Assembly (NCBI RefSeq): GCF_002879885.1
Contig: NZ_PNYA01000009.1
Span: 165,033 to 229,032, forward strand
Reading direction: 5' to 3'
Source of the DNA: Trinickia dabaoshanensis
GTDB taxonomy: Bacteria; Pseudomonadota; Gammaproteobacteria; Burkholderiales; Burkholderiaceae
DNA: 64,000 bases
Shown here: in pieces, positions 47,944-57,592 of the stretch
How positions within the stretch are numbered: position 1 is the first letter of the stretch
Layout: each line of letters starts with the position of its first letter
Program-made: the position numbers and the translations under genes
The notes under the pieces: generated by a model
What the model saw: the letters and a program-made list of their open reading frames with translations, nothing else
Told to the model about the DNA's origin: nothing
The model's database searches: none

Positions 47944-48193
47944 GGTGTCAAAAGTCGTTGCGACGCAGCCGGGGGGCGCATCGCCGATGGTCTACAGACC
48001 GGTCGTTAGCCGTTCGGCCAACTGGCACGGCCCGCTCGGAATATCGAAGATACGCCGAACCGCGTGCGTCGTCAGGCCGCTCGCAGCGGCGAAAAACGCG
48101 CAGGCATCGGCTACGTTCTGGGGTATTTCGGATGGTGAAAATTTTATCACGGCGCCGGCAAATTCGCTGGCGGCCGAGCGAAGGCGCGCAGTC

Positions 48194-49447
48194 ATGAACG
48201 CGCGCGCGCCGACATCGGAACAATTGCATGCGTGGCTTGCGCTCACCAGTGTGCGCGCACTCAAGCCCGCCATTTTGCGGGCGTTGCTCGCGGCATTCGG
48301 CGACGCCCGCTCGTTGCTGGCGCAGCCGTTCGAGGCGCTCGCCGATGAGGCGGGAAGCGCGATCGCGCGGGCCGTGGCGGCGGCCGCGCGCGCCGACGTG
48401 CGCGAGCAAGTCGATCGAACGCTCGCTTGGTGCGCGGCACCAGGCCACGCGCTCGTCACGCTCGACGATCCGGCCTATCCTTGCTCGCTTTTCAATATGC
48501 ACGACCCACCGCCACTGCTCTACGTGAGCGGGCAGTTGCAATGGCTCCACGCACCGAGCGTGGCGATCGTCGGCAGCCGCAATGCCACGCCGCAGGGCGC
48601 CGCCGATGCCAGGCGTTTTGCGCGCGAACTCGCCCGAGCGGGGCTCGTCGTGGTGTCCGGGCTGGCGCTCGGCGTCGACGCCGCCGCCCACCGAGGCGCG
48701 TTGGACGCGGGCGGCGCCACGCTGGCGGTGGTCGGCACGGGAGCCGACCTAGTCTATCCGGCTCAGCACCACGCGCTCGCGGACGAGATCGCCGCCTGCG
48801 GGGCGATCGTCTCCGAGTGGCCGCTTGCGACGCCGGCCAAACCCGCTCACTTTCCTCAGCGCAATCGGCTCATTGCCGGGCTGACACGGGGGGTGCTCGT
48901 CGTGGAAGCGGCGCTGCGTTCCGGTTCGCTCATTACCGCCCGCCTGTCGAACGAAATGGGGCGCGATGTATTCGCGGTTCCCGGCTCGATTCATTCGCCC
49001 GTTTCTCGCGGCTGCCATCAATTGATCAAGGATGGCGCGATGCTCGTCGAAACGGCGGCCGACGTGCTCCAAGCGCTCGGTCTGACCGTAACCGAGGACA
49101 CCGGCGAGCCGCAACGCGCGGATCGGCGCGCAAAGGAAACGCAGCCGTCCCGGCAGCGGCAAGCGCGCCGTTCATCGACGCCCCGACCGGAGTCGGCCTC
49201 GAAATCGGCAAAGCCGCGGGTGCCCGCTCCGGCCTTGCCCCTCTTCGATACACCGCCGCCCGCGCTGTCACCAGACGGCAGCCGGTTGCTCGAGGCGCTC
49301 GGACACGCCCCGGCCGCGCTTGAAATTCTCGCCGGCCGAACCGACATGGATAGCGGGACCTTGCAAGGCGCTCTGCTCGAGCTCGAATTGCGCGGATATC
49401 TGACCGTCTTACCGGGTGGCCGATACGTTCGGCATACCGAGGGGTGA
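48194..49447 (+). CDS. dprA: DNA-protecting protein DprA
   Basis: DprA binds incoming single-stranded DNA and loads RecA during natural transformation. The 417-residue protein has an N-terminal helical region, the Rossmann-like DprA core (about 95-300; VAIVGSRNATPQG, VVSGLALGVDAAAHRGAL, FPQRNRLIAGL, EAALRSGSLITARLSNEMGR split over the fold) and a C-terminal winged-helix domain after a basic, Pro-rich linker (310-350). ATG 48194 gives the family N-terminus; the long upstream frame is leader. It diverges from def. Confidence 0.92.
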   Translation: MNARAPTSEQLHAWLALTSVRALKPAILRALLAAFGDARSLLAQPFEALADEAGSAIARAVAAAARADVREQVDRTLAWCAAPGHALVTLDDPAYPCSLFNMHDPPPLLYVSGQLQWLHAPSVAIVGSRNATPQGAADARRFARELARAGLVVVSGLALGVDAAAHRGALDAGGATLAVVGTGADLVYPAQHHALADEIAACGAIVSEWPLATPAKPAHFPQRNRLIAGLTRGVLVVEAALRSGSLITARLSNEMGRDVFAVPGSIHSPVSRGCHQLIKDGAMLVETAADVLQALGLTVTEDTGEPQRADRRAKETQPSRQRQARRSSTPRPESASKSAKPRVPAPALPLFDTPPPALSPDGSRLLEALGHAPAALEILAGRTDMDSGTLQGALLELELRGYLTVLPGGRYVRHTEG

Positions 49448-49527
49448 CGCGGCGCACAACGTCGGCATAACCCGGCGTGCTACAGTCCCCAAAACCGCTA
49501 CCGGCATTAGAAAAGAAGGAACGCATC

Positions 49528-49905
49528 ATGCCAGCGCTGAACCTGGACACCGATTCGGACGAAATCGGCGAGCGGGTCAACGACCCGAACACGCTGCTCG
49601 TCGCTTGTCTGTGCGCCCAATGGTGCGGCACGTGCCGCGAATACCGCGAAACGTTCGACCAGCTTGCCGACGCCCATCCCGACATGTGTTTCGTCTGGAT
49701 CGACATCGAAACGCATGCCGACCGCTTCGACGATCTCGACGTCGAGAATTTCCCGACGCTGCTGATCGAGGACGGGACGACCGCTCGCTTTTTCGGGACG
49801 GTCCTGCCGCACCGCGCGATCGCGGAACGGATGCTCGCCGACCTCACGGCTTTACCGGACGCCGTGGGCGCGCCGAAGGTGCGGCCGGCGCTCGCGGCGG
49901 TTTGA
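49528..49905 (+). CDS. thioredoxin-family protein
   Basis: A 125-residue single-domain protein with the thioredoxin-like active site WCGTC in LCAQWCGTCREYR (about 30-41) and the cis-Pro segment ENFPTLLIED. The CGTC pair differs from the CGPC of housekeeping thioredoxin, and there is no signal peptide, so it is a cytoplasmic thiol-disulfide protein of unknown partner. AAGAAGGA precedes ATG 49528. It follows dprA by 80 bp and could share its transcript. Confidence 0.82.
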   Translation: MPALNLDTDSDEIGERVNDPNTLLVACLCAQWCGTCREYRETFDQLADAHPDMCFVWIDIETHADRFDDLDVENFPTLLIEDGTTARFFGTVLPHRAIAERMLADLTALPDAVGAPKVRPALAAV

Positions 49906-50084
49906 ACGTCGCCCGGATCCCCGCCGCGCCGCGCTGCCCGGTGGCACATTCCGTGCACAGGGTGCACGCCGGCTGCCGTCCACAAGGTCTCGCGCCGCAC
50001 GCATCGGAGCGTGGCGGCCGGTGCCGGCGCCCCGGCGCCGGCATGATCCTTTTTGGGGCAAGAAATCGCCGCTGACGCGCCGTG

Positions 50085-50093
50085 TGCTATAAA
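50085..50093 (+). promoter_or_regulatory. extended -10 promoter candidate for topB
   Basis: TGCTATAAA (50085-50093) matches an extended -10 (TGnTATAAT) at eight of nine bases, 60 bp before topB. No -35 is evident, as is usual for extended -10 promoters. Confidence 0.45.
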
Positions 50094-50114
50094 GCGGTCG
50101 TTGAAGGGAACTCA

Positions 50115-50134
50115 ATCGGGGATTCGACCCCGAT
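50115..50134 (+). promoter_or_regulatory. hairpin in the topB leader
   Basis: ATCGGGG (50115-50121) pairs with CCCCGAT (50128-50134) around ATTCGA, 18 bp before the topB ATG. It has no U-tract and is not an attenuator by itself. It could modulate access to the start, whose own ribosome site (AATCCTG) is weak. Confidence 0.4.
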
Positions 50135-50152
50135 CACTACATTAATCCTGTC

Positions 50153-52807
50153 ATGTCCAAAGCACTGATCATTGCGGAGAAGCCCTCGGTCGCGAACGAC
50201 ATCGCGCGCGCACTCGGCGGCTTCACCAAACATGACGAGTACTACGAGAGCGACGAATACGTGCTCTCCTCGGCGGTCGGCCATCTACTCGAGATCGCCG
50301 CGCCCGAAGAATACGAAGTCAAACGCGGCAAGTGGAGCTTCGCTCACCTGCCCGTGATTCCGCCGCATTTCGACCTGAACCCGATCGCGAAAAGCGAATC
50401 GCGGCTCAAGGTGCTGACCAAGCTGATCAAGCGCAAGGACGTCGAGCGCCTCATCAACGCATGCGACGCGGGGCGCGAGGGCGAGCTCATCTTCCGCCTC
50501 ATCGCGCAGCACGCGAACGTGAAGAAGCCCGTTCAGCGGCTTTGGCTTCAATCGATGACGCCCGCCGCCATCCGCGACGGTTTCGCGCACCTGCGCAGCG
50601 ACAACGACATGCAGCCGCTCGCGGATGCCGCGCGATGCCGTTCGGAAGCCGACTGGCTCGTCGGTATCAACGGCACACGGGCGATGACCGCGTTCAACAG
50701 CAAGGGCGGCGGCTTCTTCCTCACGACGGTGGGACGGGTTCAAACGCCGACGCTTTCGATCGTCGTCGAGCGCGAGGAGAAGATTCGTCACTTCGTGCCG
50801 CGCGATTATTGGGAAGTGCGGGCGGAATTCGTCTGCGCCGGCGGCTTCTATGAAGGCCGTTGGTTCGACCCGAAATTCAAGCGCGACGAGTTCGATCCCG
50901 AAAAGCGGGACTCGCGGCTGTGGAGCGTCGCCGCCGCCGAATCGGTCGTGGCCGCGTGCCGCGACCACGTCGGAACGGTGTCGGAGGAGTCCAAACCGTC
51001 CACGCAGCTCTCCCCGCTGCTGTTCGACCTGACGAGCTTGCAGCGCGAGGCCAACGGCCGCTTCGGCTTCTCGGCGAAGAACACGCTCGGGCTGGCGCAA
51101 GCACTCTATGAGAAGCACAAGGTCTTGACCTATCCGCGTACCGACGCGCGCGCGCTGCCCGAGGACTACCTCGGCACGGTCCAGGACACGCTGCAAATGC
51201 TCAAGGAGAGCAACAACTACCTGCCGTTCGCGAAGCAGGTGCTCGACAAGGGGTGGGTCAAGCCGAACAAGCGCATCTTCGACAATTCGAAGATCAGCGA
51301 CCACTTCGCGATCATCCCGACCCTGCAAGCGCCCAAAGCGCTCTCCGAGCCCGAGCAGAAACTGTACGACCTCGTCGTCAAGCGGTTCCTGGCGGTGTTT
51401 TTCCCGGCGGCCGAGTACCGCGTCACCACGCGCGTGACGGAGGTCGTGGGTCACCACTTCAAGACCGAAGGCAAGGTGCTCGTCGAGCCCGGCTGGCTCC
51501 AGATTTACGGCCGCGAGACGAGCGGCGAGGACGCCAATCTCGTTCCGGTGCAAAAGGACGAGAAGGTCAAGACCGACAAGATCGCCGCACACGGCCTGAC
51601 GACGAAACCACCCGCGCGCTACAACGAAGCGACGCTGCTCTCCGCGATGGAAGGGGCGGGCAAGCTCGTCGAGGACGACGAGTTGCGCGAGGCGATGGCC
51701 GCCAAGGGGCTCGGCACGCCGGCCACGCGCGCCGCCATCATCGAAGGGTTGCTCGGAGAGAAATACCTCGTGCGCGAGGGCCGCGATCTCATTCCGACCG
51801 CGAAAGCGTTCCAGTTGATGACGCTGCTCCGCGGGCTCGGCGTCAAGGAGCTGACGGCGCCCGAGTTGACCGGCGAGTGGGAATACAAGCTTGCGCAGAT
51901 GGAGCGCGGCAAGCTAGCGCGCGACGCGTTCATGCAGGAGATTGCCCGCATGACGCAGACCATCGTCAAGCGCGCGAAGGAGTACGACTCCGATACGATT
52001 CCCGGCGATTACGCCACGCTCGCCACGCCGTGTCCGAATTGCGGCGGACAGGTCAAGGAAAACTACCGCCGCTTCGCTTGCACGCAATGCGAGTTCTCGA
52101 TTTCGAAGATCCCGGGCAGCCGCCAATTCGAGACCGAAGAAGTCGAGACGCTGCTCAAACAAAAGGAAATCGGTCCGCTGTCGGGCTTCCGCAGCAAGAT
52201 GGGCCGTCCCTTCTCGGCCATTCTGAAGCTGACGTTCGACGACGAAATCAAGAACTACAAGCTCGAGTTCGATTTCGGCCAGGATGCCGGCGGAGAGGAC
52301 GGCGAGGCGCCCGACTTCTCGACGCAAGAGAGCGTGGGCGCATGCCCGAAATGTCACGCCCGCGTCTTCGAGCACGGCATGAGCTACGTCTGCGAGAACT
52401 CCGTCGCGAACCCCAAGACCTGCGATTTCCGCTCGGGTAAGGTGATCCTGCAGCAAGAAATCGCACGCGAGCAAATGGCGAAGCTGCTCGGCGAAGGCCG
52501 CACCGATTTGCTGACGAACTTCAAATCGTCGCGGACGGGCCGCAACTTCAAGGCCTATCTCGTCAAGCAAAGCGACGGCAAGATCGGCTTCGAATTCGAG
52601 AAGAAGGAGCCTAAAGCGGCAGCGAAGAGCGCGGGGCGCAAATCGTCCGCCGCGGATAGCGAGGCGCAAAGCGATGACGCAGCCGAAACCGTGACCGCCG
52701 CGGCTCCGGCCAAGAAGGCCGCCACCAAGACGGCAGCCAAGACCGCGGTGAAAACCGCCGCCAAAACACCGGCGAAGCGGGCGACGGCGCGTAAGGTCAA
52801 CGCCTAA
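50153..52807 (+). CDS. topB: DNA topoisomerase III
   Basis: TopB is a type IA topoisomerase that decatenates DNA and resolves recombination and replication intermediates. The 884-residue protein has the Toprim domain (EKPSVAND near 8; DAGREGE near 103), the type IA core with catalytic Tyr in VLTYPRTDAR near 325, and C-terminal zinc ribbons (CPNCGG with CTQCE; CPKC with CDF). Two further topoisomerase-type C-terminal repeats follow, and the protein ends in a Lys/Ala-rich tail (about 825-884). It is followed by a strong terminator. Confidence 0.93.
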   Translation: MSKALIIAEKPSVANDIARALGGFTKHDEYYESDEYVLSSAVGHLLEIAAPEEYEVKRGKWSFAHLPVIPPHFDLNPIAKSESRLKVLTKLIKRKDVERLINACDAGREGELIFRLIAQHANVKKPVQRLWLQSMTPAAIRDGFAHLRSDNDMQPLADAARCRSEADWLVGINGTRAMTAFNSKGGGFFLTTVGRVQTPTLSIVVEREEKIRHFVPRDYWEVRAEFVCAGGFYEGRWFDPKFKRDEFDPEKRDSRLWSVAAAESVVAACRDHVGTVSEESKPSTQLSPLLFDLTSLQREANGRFGFSAKNTLGLAQALYEKHKVLTYPRTDARALPEDYLGTVQDTLQMLKESNNYLPFAKQVLDKGWVKPNKRIFDNSKISDHFAIIPTLQAPKALSEPEQKLYDLVVKRFLAVFFPAAEYRVTTRVTEVVGHHFKTEGKVLVEPGWLQIYGRETSGEDANLVPVQKDEKVKTDKIAAHGLTTKPPARYNEATLLSAMEGAGKLVEDDELREAMAAKGLGTPATRAAIIEGLLGEKYLVREGRDLIPTAKAFQLMTLLRGLGVKELTAPELTGEWEYKLAQMERGKLARDAFMQEIARMTQTIVKRAKEYDSDTIPGDYATLATPCPNCGGQVKENYRRFACTQCEFSISKIPGSRQFETEEVETLLKQKEIGPLSGFRSKMGRPFSAILKLTFDDEIKNYKLEFDFGQDAGGEDGEAPDFSTQESVGACPKCHARVFEHGMSYVCENSVANPKTCDFRSGKVILQQEIAREQMAKLLGEGRTDLLTNFKSSRTGRNFKAYLVKQSDGKIGFEFEKKEPKAAAKSAGRKSSAADSEAQSDDAAETVTAAAPAKKAATKTAAKTAVKTAAKTPAKRATARKVNA

Positions 52808-52839
52808 GGCCGCGCCAACCCGTACCGCGGTCCATAGAC

Positions 52840-52878
52840 AAATAAAGCGAGCGCCAACCAGCGCTCGCTTTATTTTTT
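52840..52878. terminator. bidirectional intrinsic terminator after topB
   Basis: AAATAAAGCGAGCGC (52840-52854) pairs perfectly with GCGCTCGCTTTATTT (52861-52875) around a 6-nt loop, followed by further T. It serves topB and, read on the minus strand, the convergent LysR gene. Confidence 0.93.
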
Positions 52879-52924
52879 GTCGGGTACCGGGACCGCGCGC
52901 CCGGCTGGCGCACCGCTCCTCGCT

Positions 52925-54022
52925 TTACAGCGGCGACGGCGTGCTCATACGCGCACGCGGCGCTCGAGCCATCTTACGCAGCGCGCTGTCGCGCCGGGTG
53001 CCGAACGCATCGCTTTCACCTTCCACTTCGTAGGCCTCGTCGTCGCCGTCGGCGGATTCGACCGCCGGCAACGCGGGCGCAGGCGCGGTCTCGGGCGCAT
53101 CCTTGAGCCAGAGTTCCCCGAGCGTGCCGTTCGGTGTTTGGCTGAAGTGGTCGACGAGGTGATCGATGAACGTGCGCACCTTGGCCGGCAAATGGCGGCG
53201 GCTCGGGTACCCGATGTTGATCTCCACCTGCGGCAGCCGGTAATCGCTGAGCACGCGCACGAGGTTGCCGCGCGTCGCATCGCTGCCGATCAAGTAGCTC
53301 GGCAAGATCGCGATACCCATATCGAGCAGCGCGAACTGACGCAGCATCTCCGTATTGTTCGCGACGATCACGTTCGAGGGGCGTACGCGCACCTCGCCTT
53401 CCGGGCCCGTGAACACCCGCTCGTCCCCCCAATACTCGGTGGGCAGGCTCAGGCACGCGTGGTCGAGCAATTCCTCGGGCCGCGTCGGCGTACCGTGCTT
53501 TTCCAAATAGGCGGGCGTAGCGCAGACGATCATGCAGCCCGTCGTTAGCCGGCGCGTGACGATACTCGCGCTGCGCACCCTTTGGGCGATGACGATACCG
53601 ACGTCGAATCCTTCTTCCACCAGATCCACGCTGCGATCGACGAGCGTTAGATCCGGCACCACTTTCGGAAAGCGCTGGGTATAGGTCTGCAGAACGGGTG
53701 CGAGATTGTGCAAGCCGAACACCACGGGGGCGACGATGCGCAGCGTGCCAACCGGCTCATGATTGCGGGCGACGACCATCTGCTCGACATCTTCGAGCTC
53801 ATCGAGAATTTGGCGAGCGCGCTCGAGGTAGACCTGGCCCGATTCGGTCAGCGAGAGACTACGCGTAGTGCGGTTGAGCAGGCGCGTGCCGAGGCGGCCT
53901 TCCAGATCGGCGACGTGACGCGTGGCCACGGCGTTCGAGATATCCATCGCGCCGGCCGCACGAGCGAAACTGCCGAGATCCGCCACTTTTACGAACACAC
54001 GCATTGACTGCAAATGATCCAT
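52925..54022 (-). CDS. LysR-family transcriptional regulator with acidic C-terminal extension
   Basis: A 365-residue LysR-type regulator. The winged helix-turn-helix fills about 1-60 (FVKVADLGSFARAAGAMDIS), the linker helix 60-88 and the inducer-binding domain about 90-295 (GTLRIVAPVVFG, GFDVGIVIA). Residues 300-365 form a Pro/Ala/Asp/Glu-rich tail that ordinary LysR proteins of about 300 residues lack. AGGAG precedes ATG 54022. Its target is unknown; the neighbouring pckG is encoded in the same direction upstream rather than divergently, so the usual LysR-target geometry does not apply. Confidence 0.87.
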   Translation of the reverse strand: MDHLQSMRVFVKVADLGSFARAAGAMDISNAVATRHVADLEGRLGTRLLNRTTRSLSLTESGQVYLERARQILDELEDVEQMVVARNHEPVGTLRIVAPVVFGLHNLAPVLQTYTQRFPKVVPDLTLVDRSVDLVEEGFDVGIVIAQRVRSASIVTRRLTTGCMIVCATPAYLEKHGTPTRPEELLDHACLSLPTEYWGDERVFTGPEGEVRVRPSNVIVANNTEMLRQFALLDMGIAILPSYLIGSDATRGNLVRVLSDYRLPQVEINIGYPSRRHLPAKVRTFIDHLVDHFSQTPNGTLGELWLKDAPETAPAPALPAVESADGDDEAYEVEGESDAFGTRRDSALRKMARAPRARMSTPSPL

Positions 54023-54210
54023 TGACGACTCCTGCCGCTTGTTGTTACTCAGAAAAAAATTCCTGAGCCAATCCGTGATTGTCCTACGACTTTGAAACGC
54101 GCGCAGAGTTGCGCGCATCGCGTTTTTTGTTTCGTAGCAAGAAACAAGCGGTAATCAATTGTTGCGAGAGTTCATAATGTGAAAATTCACGACCTATGCG
54201 GTTTCGTCAG

Positions 54211-54236
54211 AAAAAAAATAACCGCCCGAAGGCGGT
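54211..54236 (-). terminator. intrinsic terminator of pckG
   Basis: On the minus strand ACCGCC (54236-54231) and GGCGGT (54226-54221) form a stem around the stable tetraloop TTCG, followed by a run of T (54218-54211). It lies 54 bp after the pckG stop. Confidence 0.92.
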
Positions 54237-54289
54237 CATTTGGAGAAGCCGGCTCGGCGCGGCGCGGCGCCGAGCGATGGTTCGAATTA

Positions 54290-56149
54290 TCAGGCCGGCG
54301 CGAGGCGATTTTCGATTTCGGCCTTCGTTTGCGTGAGCGCGGCGGGCAACCGATGCCGTAACGAATCGAAAAATTCCGCATGCAACGCCAACTCCCGGCG
54401 CCAATCGGCGTCGTCGACGGAGATGACTTGGTCGAACTGCTCGCGCGTGAAGTCGAGCCCGTTCCAGTCGATGTCCTCGTAGCGAGGCGAAACGCCAAAC
54501 GCATGGTCGGTGCCGGTCGCGCGCCCTTCGACGCGGCCGATCATCCAGCGCAGCACGCGCATGTTTTCACCGAAGCCCGGCCAGACGAACTTGCCGTCCG
54601 GCCCTTTACGGAACCAGTTGACGCAGAAAATCTTCGGCAGCTTGGCGCCGAGCGAATCCAGCCGCTCGCCCACCTTGAGCCAGTGATCGAAGTAGTCGCC
54701 CATGTGGTAGCCGCAAAACGGCAGCATCGCGAACGGATCGCGCCGCACGACGCCTTGCTGGCCGGCGGCGGCGGCGGTCGTCTCCGAGCCCATCGTCGCG
54801 GCCATATAGACGCCTTCCACCCAATTGCGCGCCTCCGTCACGAGCGGCACCGTGCTCGAGCGGCGGCCGCCGAAAATAAACGCATCGATCGGCACGCCCG
54901 CCGGGTTCTCCCAGTCGGGATCGACCGACGGACATTGCGACGCGGGCGCCGTGAAGCGCGCATTCGGATGCGCCGCCTTGCGGCCCGTTTCCTTAGCGAG
55001 CTCGGGCGTCCAGTCCTGGCCCTGCCAATCGATCAGATGCGCGGGCGGCGTGTCCGTCATACCTTCCCACCAAACGTCGCCGTCGTCGGTCAGCGCAACG
55101 TTCGTGAAGATGACGTTGGCCTTGAGCGTCGCCATGGCGTTGTAGTTCGTCTTCTCGCTCGTACCCGGCGCGACGCCGAAATACCCTGCCTCGGGGTTGA
55201 TCGCGTACAGCCGGCCATCCTTGCCGGGCTTGATCCAGGCGATGTCGTCGCCGATCGTCGAGATCGTCCAGCCGTCCATCGTTCGCGGCGGAATCAGCAT
55301 CGCAAAGTTCGTCTTGCCGCATGCCGAGGGGAACGCCGCGGCCACGCGGTACTTGCGGCCCTCGTCGGACGTCACGGTCAGTATCAGCATGTGCTCGGCG
55401 AGCCAGCCTTCCTTGCGCCCCATCGTCGAGGCAATCCGCAACGCAAAGCACTTCTTGCCGAGCAGCGCGTTGCCGCCATAGCCCGAACCGAAGCTCCAAA
55501 TCTCGCGGGCTTCGGGGAAATGAACGATGTATTTGGTCGGGTTGCAGGGCCAAGCGACATCGGCCTGACCCGCGGCGAGCGGCGCACCGACCGAATGCAC
55601 GCACGGCACGAATTCGCCGTCGGTGCCGAGTACGTCGTACACCGCGCGGCCCATGCGCGTCATGATCCGCATGTTGACGACGACGTACGGACTATCCGTC
55701 AATTCGATGCCGATATGCGCAATCGGCGAACCGATCGGTCCCATCGAAAAAGGTACGACGTAAAGCGTGCGGCCTCGCATCGCCCCGTCGAACAGATTGT
55801 CGAGCGTGGCGCGCATCTCGGAGGGCTCGGTCCAGTTGTTCGTCGGTCCCGCGTCGTCGCGGTACTCCGAACAAATGAAAGTGCGATCCTCGACACGAGC
55901 GACGTCCGACGGATCAGAGCAAGCGAGGTACGAGTTCGGACGCTTCTCCGGATTCAGGCGCTTTAACGTGCCTGCCTCGACCATCTGTTCGCACAGACGG
56001 TCGTTCTCTTCCTGAGAACCGTCGCACCAAACGATGCGATCGGGTTTCGCGAGTTCCGCGATGCGCTGAACCCAGTCGATCAGCTTGCGATGTTTGACGT
56101 AGGCGGGTGCTTCAAATGTAGCGACGCCTCCAAAGGCGGGATGATTCAT
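54290..56149 (-). CDS. pckG: phosphoenolpyruvate carboxykinase (GTP)
   Basis: PckG converts oxaloacetate and GTP to phosphoenolpyruvate, the entry to gluconeogenesis. The 619-residue protein is the GTP-type enzyme: the catalytic P-loop with Cys in [12 protein letters not shown] (about 280-291), the metal-site GDDIAW and the guanine-binding [10 protein letters not shown]. Length and order are normal. ATG 56149 follows GGAGACTGCTCG. The 374-bp leader holds a perfect 12-bp inverted repeat. It ends at a strong terminator and appears monocistronic. Confidence 0.96.
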   Translation of the reverse strand: MNHPAFGGVATFEAPAYVKHRKLIDWVQRIAELAKPDRIVWCDGSQEENDRLCEQMVEAGTLKRLNPEKRPNSYLACSDPSDVARVEDRTFICSEYRDDAGPTNNWTEPSEMRATLDNLFDGAMRGRTLYVVPFSMGPIGSPIAHIGIELTDSPYVVVNMRIMTRMGRAVYDVLGTDGEFVPCVHSVGAPLAAGQADVAWPCNPTKYIVHFPEAREIWSFGSGYGGNALLGKKCFALRIASTMGRKEGWLAEHMLILTVTSDEGRKYRVAAAFPSACGKTNFAMLIPPRTMDGWTISTIGDDIAWIKPGKDGRLYAINPEAGYFGVAPGTSEKTNYNAMATLKANVIFTNVALTDDGDVWWEGMTDTPPAHLIDWQGQDWTPELAKETGRKAAHPNARFTAPASQCPSVDPDWENPAGVPIDAFIFGGRRSSTVPLVTEARNWVEGVYMAATMGSETTAAAAGQQGVVRRDPFAMLPFCGYHMGDYFDHWLKVGERLDSLGAKLPKIFCVNWFRKGPDGKFVWPGFGENMRVLRWMIGRVEGRATGTDHAFGVSPRYEDIDWNGLDFTREQFDQVISVDDADWRRELALHAEFFDSLRHRLPAALTQTKAEIENRLAPA

Positions 56150-56220
56150 CGAGCAGTCTCCGTTTTGTGATCGTAAAGAAGGAAACGGGCATGGCTCGCT
56201 GACGCTGCATGCGAGAGGCG

Positions 56221-56251
56221 CGTTCGTACGCGTACGCTGCGCGTACGAACG
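56221..56251. repeat. 12-bp perfect inverted repeat upstream of pckG
   Basis: CGTTCGTACGCG (56221-56232) and CGCGTACGAACG (56240-56251) form a perfect dyad with a 7-bp spacer, 72-102 bp upstream of the pckG start. Such a long perfect dyad could be an operator for a dimeric regulator or an RNA hairpin in the leader. The rest of 56150-56523, shared with the divergent dehydrogenase gene, shows no gene. Confidence 0.6.
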
Positions 56252-56523
56252 GGTGCGTCAGGAGCGAAACGGCTTGTCGCCGAGTGCGGGGCATCGACAC
56301 GTTTTTAGGCGCGATCGATGCACGCGCGTAATCTGCGGCTTGCGCGCCGGCGCGACAAGCTGTTAAAAAGAGGCGGTCCTGCCTAGTGAAAGCCGTGAGC
56401 ATCGTGACCCTGCGCGTCGCATCGCTCATGCCAGCTTGTACTCCTGTGACAGGTTGGAACCGACAAGCATATCACTGCGTCTATTGTGTACATCGTGCAC
56501 TGCAAAACGAACCTCCCTAGCCT

Positions 56524-57537
56524 ATGAAGATTGCCATTCTCGACGACTACCAAGACGCCGTCCGCAAACTCGATTGTTTTCAGCTACTGACCGGTCATGA
56601 CGTCAAAGTGTTCAATAACACCGTGCGCGGCCTTGGTCAGTTGGCCAGCCGCCTCGCGGAAGTCGACGCTTTGGTGCTGATTCGGGAACGCACGCGCGTC
56701 ACGTCGCAGTTGCTCGACAAGCTGCCGCACCTGCGCATGATCAGCCAGACCGGCAAAGTGTCGAGCCATATCGATCTGCCCGCCTGTACCGAGCGCGGTA
56801 TCGCCGTGCTCGAAGGCGTCGGCTCGCCGATTGCCCCGGCCGAACTCACGTGGGCGCTCATCATGGCGGCGCAGCGCCGCATTCCTCAGTACGTTGCCAA
56901 CCTCAAACAAGGTGCTTGGCAGCAATCGGGTTTGAAGACATCGGTGTTGCCGCCGAATTTCGGGCTCGGCACCGTGTTACGCGGCCATACCCTCGGGATC
57001 TGGGGATACGGCAAGATCGGCCGGCTCGTGGCCGGCTACGGCAAGGCGTTCGGCATGCGTGTGCTGATCTGGGGCCGAGAGCATTCGCTCGAGGCCGCGA
57101 AGGCCGACGGCTACGAAGCGGCGGCAAGCCGGGAGGCGCTATTCGAAGAGAGCGACGTCTTGTCGCTGCACTTGCGTTTGCACGACGACACGCGCGGGAT
57201 CGTCAAGCAAGCCGATCTGCTGCGGATGAAACCGACGGCGCTGTTCGTCAACACGAGCCGCGCCGAACTGCTCGAGGAAAACGCGCTCGTCAATGCGCTT
57301 TCGCACAATCGGCCCGGGATGGTTGCCATCGACGTGTACGAAAGCGAGCCCATCTTGCAAGGCTATGGGCTATTGCGGATGGAGAACGTGATCTGCACGC
57401 CTCACATCGGCTACGTCGAGCGCGAAAGCTACGAGCTCTACTTCAGCGGCGCGTTCAAGAACATCCTTGCATTCGATGAAGGCGACGTGTCGAACGTCGT
57501 CAACCCAGAGGCGCTGAGCGTCGTGCGCCGGCGTTGA
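56524..57537 (+). CDS. D-2-hydroxyacid dehydrogenase-family protein
   Basis: A 337-residue NAD-dependent dehydrogenase of the D-isomer 2-hydroxyacid family (like phosphoglycerate or glyoxylate/hydroxypyruvate reductases). The Rossmann motif is GIWGYGKIGRLVAGYGKAFG in the middle of the chain. The catalytic Arg lies in VNTSRAELL, the acid in VYESEP and the His in TPHIGYVERESY. The family normally reduces 2-keto acids; the substrate is not predictable, and no ACT domain follows. It diverges from pckG and is convergent with the patatin gene. Confidence 0.87.
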   Translation: MKIAILDDYQDAVRKLDCFQLLTGHDVKVFNNTVRGLGQLASRLAEVDALVLIRERTRVTSQLLDKLPHLRMISQTGKVSSHIDLPACTERGIAVLEGVGSPIAPAELTWALIMAAQRRIPQYVANLKQGAWQQSGLKTSVLPPNFGLGTVLRGHTLGIWGYGKIGRLVAGYGKAFGMRVLIWGREHSLEAAKADGYEAAASREALFEESDVLSLHLRLHDDTRGIVKQADLLRMKPTALFVNTSRAELLEENALVNALSHNRPGMVAIDVYESEPILQGYGLLRMENVICTPHIGYVERESYELYFSGAFKNILAFDEGDVSNVVNPEALSVVRRR

Positions 57538-57592
57538 GACGTTCGCAGGGGCGCGTCGAGTGAAATAGGCGTGGGCGTTGTTTCGACGATGC

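Noticed and set aside
52547..52806. Lys/Ala-rich end of topB as a separate histone-like gene
   Set aside because: It is in frame with topB with no ribosome site or start of its own; it is a tail of topoisomerase III.
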